From: JAJPKK01 sp963747835
GTDB lineage: Bacteria > Pseudomonadota > Alphaproteobacteria > Rhizobiales > Xanthobacteraceae
Reading direction: 5' to 3'
Length of the DNA stretch: 64,000 nucleotides
NCBI GenBank assembly: GCA_963747835.1
Contig: CAVVGO010000005.1
Coordinates: forward strand, 1,922,001 to 1,986,000
Part shown: piece by piece, positions 9,825 through 21,300 of the stretch
Position numbering within the stretch: position 1 is the first letter of the stretch
Layout of the letters: every line of letters starts with the position of its first letter
Program-made: the position numbers and the translations under genes
Notes under the pieces: generated by a model
Told to the model about the DNA's origin: nothing
Databases searched by the model: none
The model's input: only the letters and a program-made list of their open reading frames with translations

Positions 9825-12336
9825 GACGCCGAATAGCGGTGGCCTGCCCGCGATCAACCCGGCGACCGCCGTCGACAACACCAATCACACGATCGATTTC
9901 GGCACCGCCGACAATCTCCAGACTGGCGACGCAGTCACCTATTCGAGCGGCGGCGGCGCTCCCATCAACGGGCTGCAGAACGGGCAGACCTATTTCGTGA
10001 TCGTCGACGGAGCGGACACCATCCAACTGGCGGCGACGCACGACGACGCCATGGCCGGCAACGCGATCCTGATCACCTCGGTCGGCGCAACTGGAACCGA
10101 CCACACCTTCACCGCCAATCCCGCCGGTACCGACAATGTGGCGGTATCCGGTGCCTCGGCGAACCTGCCGAACAACGCCGTCTCGAACGGCACAAATCCC
10201 AACAACAACCAGAGCGGCACGATCGCGAGTGGCACCACGGCGGCGATCGCTTCGGGGGCGACCATCACCGCGACCACCGTCGCGGTCGACGCCGACCAGA
10301 GCTTCATGTTGTCGTCCTACCCAGGCGGCCTCGGGGCGGGCGCCGGCGCGGCCCTCGGGGTCGGCATTGCGGTCATCACGGTCAACTCCAACGTCTCCGC
10401 CTATGTGGACCAGGACGTTTTCCTCGATGGACTTAATGGCACCGGCAGCCTGAATGTCGATGCGACCCGCAACGCCACCTACGATGTGCTCGGCATCGCG
10501 GGCGCCGCAAGCGGCTTCGTTTCGCTCGGTTCCGCGGTCGCCTATGTGTCCGACGACAGCAATGTGCAGGCCGCGCTCGGAGTCGGCATATCGGACAGCG
10601 GTGTCAACGAGGCGACCTCGGCCAGTGTCGCAACCATCATTGAAGGCGCAGGCTTTGCCGTCGTCGGCGTAGACGCCCAAAATACCGTGACGATGAACAT
10701 CGCTACCGGTGTCGGGGCGATCAGTGAGGGCGCTGGGCTCGGTGCCGCCATCACTTTTGTCAACGTAGGTGGAAACACCCAGGCACTGATCGGCGATTTT
10801 TTCACCAATGTTGGCTCTGTCATCACCGCTCCGGTCGGGAGCATCACGGTGACCGCCAACCAGACCGTGACGATTGGTCCCTACGTGGCGGGCGGCCCGA
10901 TGGAAATCGGCATCGGCGGCGGCCTGCTTGGTGGCGCGGCGGGTTATGTGCAAGTGACGGTTGGGGGCAATGTCACGGCCGAGATCGGCAACCAGGCGAA
11001 CATATTCGCCACCGGCGCTATCTCGGTGTCCGCCACATCAACCCCGACCGCCACCGTGAAGGTCGATGGCGGCGCCGGTGGCGTCATCGCGGTTGGCGTG
11101 ATGCTGGGCTCGGTCACGATGAACGGGGCCGTAACGGCTGCGATCGGGACATCGCTGGCCGCAAATACCGGAACGACCAAGGTCCGCGGCAGCTCCGTCA
11201 CGGTCTCGGCGACCGGAAAGCCGACGGCGACGGTGACCACCATTCCGGCCACCGGCGGCATCCTGGCCGGGTCCGGGGCCGTCTCGACGGTTATACTCAC
11301 TCCGACCATACTGGCGACAATCGCCGCCTCCACCGATATCACCACGACCGGCGGCGACGTCTCGATCACCTCGACTTCGACCCCGACCGCCACTACCGAT
11401 GCGGAGGGCCTCGACTTCGGCGGCATCACCTACGGCGAATCGAAATCCAACATCACGATCACCAACGTCAACACGGCTTCGGTCGGCGCAAGCGCGGTGA
11501 TTATGGCGGGGAACAATTTCTCCCTGCTCGCGACCACCACCAATTCGGCGACCGACACCGCCGAAGGCAGCAGTGACGCTGTCATTCCGATCTCGATCGC
11601 GGAGACCACCGTCACCATCACCGATACGACGAGCGCGGCAGTCGGCGCCTCCGCCCAGATCACGGCCAATGGCAACTCGCCGACAGCGGCCGGCACTCTG
11701 AGCGTCAAGTCCGACATGAGCACGACCGCGACCTCGGAGCCGACGGTCAATACGGGCGGTCTGGGCACCGACGGTCAGACCAACGCGACCCTGACCATCT
11801 CGGGAAATACCACGACCGACATCGGCAGCAATGCGCGCCTCGACGCCGGCGCAGTCAGCATCCTCGCCTACGTCGACACCATCAACGCGCAGGCGATTTC
11901 CGACACCTCGGCCTCCGCGCTCGGCACCTCCACCAGCTCGGATTCCGAACTCAACACCACCTCGGTCGACACCGTGACGCTCAAAATCGGGCGCCTTGAT
12001 CATCGGCAATTCGACCGCGGACATCGAGGCACAACAAGTCAGTCTGCCGACGTCCTCCCAGGCCACGTCTTCGACCTCCTCGCTGGGCGGCAATACGAGC
12101 CCGACCGCCAACAACACGCTGAGCACGACCACGACGGTCACCGCCATGAGCTCCGCCGAAGTCGACACCCGTGTCCTCACAGTCGAATCCAACGCGGACG
12201 TATCTCCGGGCTTTACCGCGACGACGACCCGAGACGCCGCCCCCATCGACACCGGCTCCTCCAGCAGTTCGCAAACACTTGTGCTCAACCGATTGATCGC
12301 GTGGAATGCCACCATCGTCATGCTGGGCGCGGTTGA
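9508..12336 (+). CDS. Giant surface protein, part 2 (middle segment between two frameshifts)
   Basis: This is the continuation of the same giant protein in the next frame. The ATG at 9508 is an internal methionine, not a start: no ribosome-binding site fits it and the repeats run on from part 1. The segment holds more beta-strand repeats, many with AxIxxGAxITA and VSVxATSTPTAT patterns, and one copy of the TGD repeat at 9855-10112. Genuine similarity ends near 11,990, where VTLKIG continues as ALIIGNSTADIEAQQ in the third frame. Removing one base in the GGG at about 11989 restores the reading. The rest of this frame to 12336 is arginine/histidine-rich nonsense. Confidence 0.8.
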   Translation: MSKSIHDNAEAFIAGGGTMVRAANAVEVDALTERTLLSVAIAVGAGGFALGGGISVITVGGGFNASYSGGDESGGSFSSNSLNDSNGNGLLGSIDTSINQSMTAVETPNSGGLPAINPATAVDNTNHTIDFGTADNLQTGDAVTYSSGGGAPINGLQNGQTYFVIVDGADTIQLAATHDDAMAGNAILITSVGATGTDHTFTANPAGTDNVAVSGASANLPNNAVSNGTNPNNNQSGTIASGTTAAIASGATITATTVAVDADQSFMLSSYPGGLGAGAGAALGVGIAVITVNSNVSAYVDQDVFLDGLNGTGSLNVDATRNATYDVLGIAGAASGFVSLGSAVAYVSDDSNVQAALGVGISDSGVNEATSASVATIIEGAGFAVVGVDAQNTVTMNIATGVGAISEGAGLGAAITFVNVGGNTQALIGDFFTNVGSVITAPVGSITVTANQTVTIGPYVAGGPMEIGIGGGLLGGAAGYVQVTVGGNVTAEIGNQANIFATGAISVSATSTPTATVKVDGGAGGVIAVGVMLGSVTMNGAVTAAIGTSLAANTGTTKVRGSSVTVSATGKPTATVTTIPATGGILAGSGAVSTVILTPTILATIAASTDITTTGGDVSITSTSTPTATTDAEGLDFGGITYGESKSNITITNVNTASVGASAVIMAGNNFSLLATTTNSATDTAEGSSDAVIPISIAETTVTITDTTSAAVGASAQITANGNSPTAAGTLSVKSDMSTTATSEPTVNTGGLGTDGQTNATLTISGNTTTDIGSNARLDAGAVSILAYVDTINAQAISDTSASALGTSTSSDSELNTTSVDTVTLKIGRLDHRQFDRGHRGTTSQSADVLPGHVFDLLAGRQYEPDRQQHAEHDHDGHRHELRRSRHPCPHSRIQRGRISGLYRDDDPRRRPHRHRLLQQFANTCAQPIDRVECHHRHAGRG
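9855..10112 (+). repeat. TGD repeat, isolated copy with long leader
   Basis: This copy begins INPATAVDNTNHTIDFG and ends TSVGATGTDHTF. It resembles the 19.2-20.1 kb copies, which share the NPAT.V/TINFG leader and the TG..H.. end, more closely than the 3 kb copies. Confidence 0.7.
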
Positions 12337-15300
12337 TCCGGATCTGGAGATCGACAGCAACGGCAACATCATCACGCACGTCAACATCAGCGCAACGCTG
12401 AATGCCGGCACCTTCGACGTCGCGAATATTGTCAACATCGGCGCGCTGGACGGTTCGATGACGTTTACCATCCCGGCGTCGTTCTACGACACCATGCCAT
12501 CCGGATACGGGACCATCACCAGCAGCGCCACCATCACGGGAGCGCCATCGGTCATATTCCACACGGGTTTCGACCAGGTCACAATTTTCAATCAGTCGAT
12601 TGATAATCTGCTGATCAATCAGATCAACGTCATCAATCCGTCGACCGATTTCACGGCGAACATCAACATCGACGTCGGGACCCATACGGGTTTCACCCCG
12701 ATAATCACGTCGACGCCGGGCGACACCAAGATCCTGATCCAGAACGACTCGACGATCTCGACCCCCAACATCACGTTCAACGACGTTATTACCAATCCGG
12801 ACGGTACCACCACGGCGATCACCGCTGGCGGCAATATCATCTCCGGGTCCGATGCCGCGACGATCGAGACCACAGGCCTCGTCCTCCAGGCTCCGTCCGG
12901 GTTCATCGGAACATCGACCGCGCCGATCGAAGCCGAGGCCACCGGCATGTTCGCCGCCTTGGCACAGAGCAATATTTACATCAGCGAGACCGGCACGCTC
13001 GACCTCGGCTATGTGGGCGCCGTCCTCAACGCTGTCACCGTCAACGGTGTCGACTCGACCGGCGGCACCGTCGACCTCTATGCGACCGCATCGCTCGTCA
13101 ACGACCCCGGCAATACGGCAAACACTGCCAACATCCTGGCGCCGGTTATCATTCTCGACGTCCCGAACGGCGCGATCGGAACCTTGGCCGATCCGGTCGA
13201 TATCGGCTCATCCGGCGCCACGACAACACTCACCGCAGTAGCGGACACCGGCGTGACCATCGACGACGTCGCCGATCGAAATGCTCTTGATATTGCGAGC
13301 GTCACCGACACGGCGATCGGCGCCGGGGTCACAGGTAATGTCACGATCACGACGATCGCGCAGGCGGCATCCGGCGAGGATATTGTGCTCGGCGCGACGT
13401 CGCTGGTCACAGCCAACAGCGGTACCATCACGTTGCAGGCCGGCGACAATCTAACCACCGCGGTCGGCAGCGTGATCAGCGCCAGCGGAACGGTCACGGT
13501 GGGCGGCGATTACAACGCCGCCGTCAATCCGATCGGCAAGCTGATCCAGCTCCAAGGCGTCATCAACGGGTCGTCGGCGACAATCACCAGCGGTACGGCC
13601 AGCGATACCATCTATGTGACCAATGTTGCGGCCAACACGCCGACCACCATCGCGGGCGGCGGCAATGACATTATTACGATTGGCTCGATAAAAGGCAGCA
13701 GCCCGCTCAATAACGGCCTCCTCAACAGGATCGACGACACACTCACGATCAACGGCGGCACCAACGGAAACAGCACGCTGACCATCGACGATACCGGCGA
13801 CGCTACCAACACCACCGGCACCTTGGGCACCCTGATGGGCGACGCGGTGCTCTCGGGATTGGGCATGGGCGCTGTCATTCAATACGTCGATATTGCCACA
13901 ACCGAGGTCGCGCTCGGCAGCGGAAGCGATATCTTCAACGTTCAGGCGACCCTCGCGGGTACCACCACCACGGTCGTGGTCGGGGTCAACGGTAATACGG
14001 TGCGGGTCGGCGGTCCGAACGGCAATTTGACCGACACCGTCAACAACATTCAGGGTTTGCTCAACCTTGATGGCAACGGCACCAACGCCGTGCTCAATGT
14101 CGTCAACGCCGGAGAGACCCGGGCTACCACGGGAATTCTCGACAACGGGCACCTGACCGGACTCGGCATGGGCTCGTCGAGCCCGAGCACGGTCAACGCC
14201 GGTGCCGGCATCCAGTTCAGCGGATTTACCGACGTCAACATCATGCTTGGTTCCGGTGCCGACAATTTCACGGTCGGGAGCATCTCGAACCTGACCACGA
14301 TCAACACCGGCACAGGTGGCGATACTGTCACCGTGGGGCTGTCGACCGGAACGAACGGCCTGACTGAGATCGACGCGCCTTTGCTGATACAGGAGAGCGG
14401 CAACGCGAACGATCAACTCGTCGTGCTTTCGAATGTCAGCAGTGCCCTTACCCTTGATCAGGCGAGCCCGACCGTCGGCCTCGTCACCGGCATCGGGACC
14501 AGCGGTCAGCCGGGCCGGATCGAGTTCGCGGGAGTGACGACGCTGACGGTAGACCAGAGCGACGTCGGTCACGTCGACACCCTGACGATCAACAACACGG
14601 TCACGGACACCGTGGTTGAAAGCGGCGGCGGCGGACATGCCATCACCGTCAACAACGTGGAAAACCAGACCACGCTCGACCTCGGCGCCGACGACACCGT
14701 GACGGTGTTCGACGCCACCACGGTCAACAGCAATGCAGTGCCGGCGCTCTCGGTCGTCGGCAACGCGACCAATACGCTGACGCTCGACTTGTCCGCCACC
14801 ACGGCGGCCGTAAACGCGTTGATCGAGGATGGCGCCACGCCCGGGACCACCGGCATCCTGCACGATTTCACCGCGAGCGGCGGCGACATCGGCTTCAACT
14901 CGGTCGGCAAAGTCAACGTCAATCTCGGTACCGGCAACGATTTGGTTGTCATCAACACCACGGATTCGAATTCGGTGCTGAGCCTGAATGGCGGCGACGG
15001 CGACGACTTCTTCGACGTCGATAGCATCGGCGACACCACCAACATCACCGGCGGCAACGGCACCGACACTGTTGCCCTGATCATCACGGCCTTCCCGACC
15101 GCCAACGAGTTTGCGTTGCTCAACGTCGATGTGGAAAATCTGTTCGTCGACAACTCCGCCTATTCGGGCGCGGTGGCATGGACAAATCTCGACGGCATGA
15201 TTTACGCGGCGAGCGGCGATACTTCGAACCTCGTGGTCAACAGCTCGGGCGCGCAGCTCACCCGCATTATCGGCGGCAGCAACCCCGACAACACGCTCAA

Positions 15301-18300
15301 TACGGCAACAGCGAGCGCGAATTCCGTCATTGGCACCGTGACCGACCATGAGGTGGTGCTCGAGTCGGGTCTTGACGTTCTCAGCGGCGGCAGCACCGAT
15401 AACTACCTGAATTACGGGAACGTCATGACGTTCGACGGGCTCACGGTCGGCAATACACCTGTCACGTCCTACGGCGAGGACGGCTTCACTCTGACCACCA
15501 ACAATGCGTTGGGTTTCCAACTCGACGAGACCACCAGTGCGTCCGCCGAAGCTCAATCAACGTCCGACACCTTCACGCTCGCCGCGACCAACGGCAGCCC
15601 GTTTTCGCTCTATTCGATGCAGTTCGCCGCCAACACGGCGCTTTCGCAACCCACCACCATTGACGTCACGTTCACGGGCCACACCATCAGTGGCGGCACC
15701 GTCACGGTGACCAAGTCTGTCACGCTTGACAGCACCGATTTCACCACGGTCAACTTCACCACGGCGGACGGCTTCAGCGGCGTCACCACCGTGTCGTGGA
15801 ACGCTGGATCTGCCAGTCCGGCCCTGTTCACGGCGGTCGACAACATCGTGGCGGTGGCGACGCCTGGCGCCACGGCGTTTGCCGGAACGCCGGTAGTTCC
15901 AACTTTCACGATCAACGGAAATTTGACGTTCGACACCTCCAACGGAACGATTTCGTCCGGATCAATCACGATCGATCCCCAAAATGGTGGTGCGTCGACC
16001 ACGTACAATGCCGGCGCTTCTTTCGCCGGCACTGGAATTTCCGAGCAGACGATCTCAGGCAAGATCGCGCAGTTCACCTTTGATGGCGATCTTGTCATTG
16101 GGGCCGGCGTCACCATCACGGCAAGCGGTAGCAATGGCATCTCGATCGTCGCCACGAATAACGTGACGATCAATCCGGGCGCTACGTTCGATGCTTCGGC
16201 GGTCAACATTACGACGGGACTTGGCGGTTCGACGGCGGGGCCTGGTGGCGGCGGTGGCGGCGGCAACGGTGGCGGCGGCCCCGGCGGATACGGTCAGTCA
16301 ACCAACCCCCAGGGCGGCCAAGCTGGACAAAGCTCGAACGGGGCTTATGCCGGCACGTATTCCAACGGACGGGCCAAGGGCGGCGCTGGCGGCTCCGGCG
16401 AAGACAGCGGCTATATGGGCGGCTTTGGCGGGTTTGGCCACGGCGGCGGCGGCGGTGGTGGCGGCGGCGGCGGTTACGCCGGTTATTACTATAATCTCTC
16501 TTTCGGCACCGACGGCCATGGCGGCAACGGTGGCCGGGGCGGCAACGGCGTGGGCGGTACCGGCGGTTCCTCGGGCGGTGGCGGCGGCTCCGGCATTTAT
16601 AACAACAATTCGGGTTCAGCCGGGTCCGGGCTGGCCGGCTCCGGCGGTTTAGGCGGAGGTTCCGGCACCGGCGGCGGCGGCGGCGGCGCTGGCACAACCG
16701 GCACCGGCGGCAACCCGGGTAAAGCCCCCACGGGCGTGGGCGTCGGAGGCACGAATTCCGTCAACGGATCCGGTATCTCCGGCGGCATGGGCGGCGGCGC
16801 CGGTGGCGGTGGCGGTGGCGGCGGTGCCGGTGGTGGCGGCGGTGGCGCCTCGGGCGGCAACGGTTCCGATGATCTCGGCTTTTTTACTGTTTCGCTAAAC
16901 GCTGGAAATGGCGGGAATGGCGGCTCGTCGGGTGCTGCGGGCGGCACCGGCGGCGCCGGAGGCATGGGTGGCGGCGGCGGCGGCGCTTTCCAGATCATCG
17001 CCAACGGCACGCTCAACGTCGTCAGTGACGCGCAGTTTTCTGCCGAGGGGGGTAGCGGGCAGCAAGGCAGCGGAGGCAGTGGCACGCCAGCGGGTGAAGG
17101 TTCCGTTGCGGGTGGGTCCGGGCAGACGGGTGGCAATGGCGCCGGCAGCGCCGGCGGCGGCGGCAGCGGCGGCACTGGCGGCACCGGCGCGCCCGGCGCC
17201 GGCGGCGCCGGCGGCACCATCAAGATTGTCGGCACGGTTTTGACGGCCACCGGCGCGGAGATCAACGTCCAGGGTGGAACCGGCGCGACCGACGCCGGCC
17301 TCACGGCCCCCGACGGTGGTCAAGGCCGGGTCATCGTCGGCAGCAACACCGACCTCACCCTCAAGGGTCAAACGATCGCCTCCGGAATCAGTTCGATCAG
17401 CGGCGCGCCGCTAAATTCAAATATCACGCCGACGCCGACGTTATCGACGCTGCCCACCTATACGACGGGCGAACTCGGCACCAACCCGGTGATCGATCCA
17501 TCGGCGTCGATCAGCGATACGACGCCTTATCTTCCCGGTATCAGCAGCACGACGCCCAATATTGCCGGGCTGATTGGCGGCGCGGCGCTAGACGGATTGA
17601 TTTCCGGCATCACGCTGCCGACGATTTCGGGCGAGCCAAGCACGGCGCTGGTGGCGATCGAGAGCATCGATGTCCATACGAGCGCCAACAATATCCTGGG
17701 CGTCCAGTACAACGGTTACAATCTGCTGTTGGTCGTAAACCTGACCAGCGTCAATCTCCCGACGCCCGAACTCGGTGTCATTACCAGCAACACGTCAACC
17801 TATCAGGCCGATCTGGAAACCGGTGGCGCCGTTACGGGCACCGCCGCCACTCTCACTGCGCTTGATGCCGGCGCAGTATGGGCCGTGCTGGTGCCCGATA
17901 CGACGACCATCGCGGTGAACGCGACGATCGGCAATCCTTCCAATACGAGCACGCTTACCGGCACGGTTTCAGATCAGACCCTGAACCCCGGCGGGGTCGT
18001 CTACGTCACCAGCCAGAACAACGCCCTCAACTACCCGCCGAACATCAGCGGCTTCAACGCCGAAGCGGTCAGCCCGGACGGCAAGCAAATCTACGCTGTC
18101 AATACCGCTCAGAATGCCCTGGTGGTGGTCAACACATCCGATTTGAGCCAGCGCCAGTTGTTCGAGCAAAGCTACAACGGCGTCAACGGATTGCAGGGCG
18201 CAACCGGCGTCGCCGTCAGCCCGAACGGCGCCTATGTGTACGTGTCGAGCTCGCAAGGAATCACGGTCTTCCAGCGCAACACGACGACGGGGGATTTGAC

Positions 18301-21300
18301 CCTCGACAGCGCGCTCAGCACCACGGCAACCAGCCTACAATCGCACGTCAGTGCCGGCCAGACTGATGTGTTCGACACCATAGCGTTGAGCCCAGACGGC
18401 AGCACGGTCTATGTCGGGGGTACCGATGGCATCGTGAGCTACAGCTGGTCGAACACCACCGGCCTTAGCTTCGTGGCCGCGGCCGGAACGTCCGAGGGCG
18501 TCAGCGACGTCAGCGCGATCGAGCAGAGCCCCAGTACCAATGCAACGTACAGCAATGATCTTTTCGCGGTCAGCAGTAGCGGAGATACGCTCTATCTCCT
18601 CAACGCGACGACGCTGACGAACGAGGCGAGCCTGTCGGGTCCGACCCAGCAGGGGCTTGCGCTCACAGGCGCTTCCGACGTGGTCGTCAGCAGCGACGGC
18701 GTGACGGTGTTCGTGTCCGGCGAGGACAGCGACGCGATTTCGATCTTCCAACGCACCATCGTAAACAGCGCGCCGGCGTTGATGCTGAACCAGACGCTAC
18801 AGGACGGCTTTGACGGCGTTCGTGGTCTTGCGGAACCGGACAGTCTCGCGCTCAGCCCCGACGGCCAATACCTGATGGCGACCGGCCAGCTCAGCGATGA
18901 CATCGCGGTGTTCGCCCTGAACACAAATGACCAGCAGTGGCAATTCGTCCAGGTGGTGCGCAACAACAATGGCGGCGTCACCGGACTGTTCGGGCCGGAC
19001 GCGCTCGTCACCGTGGACGGAACGGGCGGGCCCTTCACTTACGTCGCCGACTTCGGCGACACCAACGACCTCGGCGGCATCACCAAATTCTCGATCGCAA
19101 CCTCGTTGCCGCCGCCGATTTCGGACGTGACGACGTTCGCCAATATCGAAGGCCTCAGCGTCAACACCGAGGGCAACGACGACACCATCACGCTCGCTGC
19201 GGCGGGGCCGCCGCCATTCAACCCGGCGACCAGCGTTAACAACAACACGATCAACTTCGGGATTCCGGACAATCTTACCACCGGCGACGCGCTCACCTAT
19301 TCGACCAATGGCGGCACCGCGATCAGCGGATTGCAGAACGGCCAAATCTATTACGCGATCGCCGACGGGCCCAACATGATCGAGCTTGCCAGCAGTCGCG
19401 CCAATGCGCTGGCCGGCATCGCGATCGCCATCTCTTCGGTCGGCGTGACCGGAACCGCCCACCAGCTCAGCGCCGCCGGAACGCTGCCCGAAATCCCGCT
19501 GCTCGACCCCTCGCAGGCCGTCGACAACACGACCCATACGGTAAACTTCGGCGTGCCGATCTATCTCTCGACCGGCGACCAGATCACCTATGTGAACAAC
19601 GGCGGCACGCCGATCAGCGGGCTTGTCAGTGGCGATACCTATTACGTCATCGCGGTCGGCACTGGTGTGATTGCGCTGGCTTCATCTCTCGCTAACGCGC
19701 AGGCCTTCACGCCGATCCCGATCTCCTGGACCGGTTCGCAGGGCACGCCACCGGACTACAGCGTCGAGTTCAGCGTCGCCGGACGGATCACGGCGCTGCC
19801 GTTCATCACCCCCTCGACCGCCATCAACAACAGCACCAATACGCTGAATTTCGGCATTGCGGACAATCTGATCACCGGCGAGGAAATCGGCTATTCGAGC
19901 GGCGGCGGCACGCCGATTTCGGGGCTGCAGGACGGCAAGAACTACTATGTCATCACGGCCGGTCCGGACGCGATCAAACTGGCTTCGAGCCAGGCGAATG
20001 CGCTCGCCGGAACCGCCATCCTGATCACATCGGCCGGGGCGACCGGGACGCAGCATCAGTTCATCGTGGACGGCACCGGATCGGCGCAATGGGTTGGCAC
20101 CAGCATCGGCACCGGCACGACCAATCTCACCTCCAAGAAAAACACCGTGGTGCTCGAGCAAATCAGCGCGACGACCGTGGTGTATCTCGGCGCCGGGTCC
20201 GGCGACGTGGCCGACATCCAATCGTCCACCCCCGGCGCCGCGCTGACCGTCAACGGCGACCAGGGTGGCGATACCATCAACCTCGAACAGGTCGGCTATC
20301 AATCCACCACCACATTCGAAGGCGGCCCGGGGCGCGACATCGTCTATGTGGCGGGCAGCGCCATCCCGGCTTCGGCTACGGTCACCCTCCACGGCAATAA
20401 TCCACAAGGCGTCCCGGCGGACCAAGGCGACGACCTCTACTTCGATCCCGGCAACAACAACGTTCCGAACTTCACATCAAACCCGTCGCCGCCATCGCCG
20501 AACCAGGGCACCATCAGCGCAAGCAACAACGGGACGACGTTCGGTACGGTGACCTACGACACCTTCGAGGGCATTCAGGTCATCGCGGCGCCGATCATCA
20601 CGTTCCAAAATACGCCCTATGTGACTTCCGAAGGCGATACAATCACGTTGACGGCCCTCATCACGCCGCTCGGCACCGGCAATACGCTCACCGGCGAAGG
20701 TTGGAGCCTCACCGGTAGCGGCACGTTTGGCGATGCGACTGGAACTTACGATGCCTCTACGGACACCGAAACACTGACTTTGACGGCGCGGCAGCTGTTG
20801 GCGCTGGGCATCGGCAATGCCGGTACCTACACCATCGGCCTCGAAGCGACCAACGGGAGCGGATTGACCTCGGAGAAATTCACCACGCTCACGATCCTCT
20901 ACGCGGCGCCGGTCATCGCAGTCAACGGCGCATCGACGACCACGGTCGGCACCCCTTACACCATCAGCTTCGGCGCGACGTCCCCGGTGCCGGACCCGAT
21001 TACCCAATGGGTGGTCAATTGGGGCGACGGCACAACCCTGAATCCCGATCTGCAGACGTTCGGGGCCGGCACCAGCATGGCAACTCACACCTATACTGTC
21101 CCCGGCACGCCCGAGATCCAGGTGTCGGGCTACGACGTCGAAGCGCCGACGACGGCGGTCGGGCCCGGCACCTTGACTGTCACCGTCACGGTCAATCAGG
21201 CGAGCGTCAGCGCCGGAGGCCCCTACACCATTGCGGAGGGCCAGACCCTCGACCTCGCGGCGATTGCGCCCGGGACGCCGACCAGCTTCTCGTGGGACAT

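Noticed and set aside
4161..15556. Long minus-strand open frames opposite the giant gene (for example 4161-5672 and 13451-15556)
   Set aside because: They mirror the repeat-rich plus-strand gene, have Arg/Gly/Asp-rich translations without recognisable domains, and lack ribosome-binding sites. High GC makes antisense frames open by chance.
16220..17220. CRISPR-like or minisatellite array
   Set aside because: The repeats are irregular GGC/GGT codons coding for glycine, with no constant repeat and spacer lengths. Protein-level glycine enrichment explains them.
16220..17220. PE-PGRS gene of mycobacterial type
   Set aside because: There is no PE domain. The block is internal to a much larger beta-repeat protein and every neighbour is alphaproteobacterial in type.
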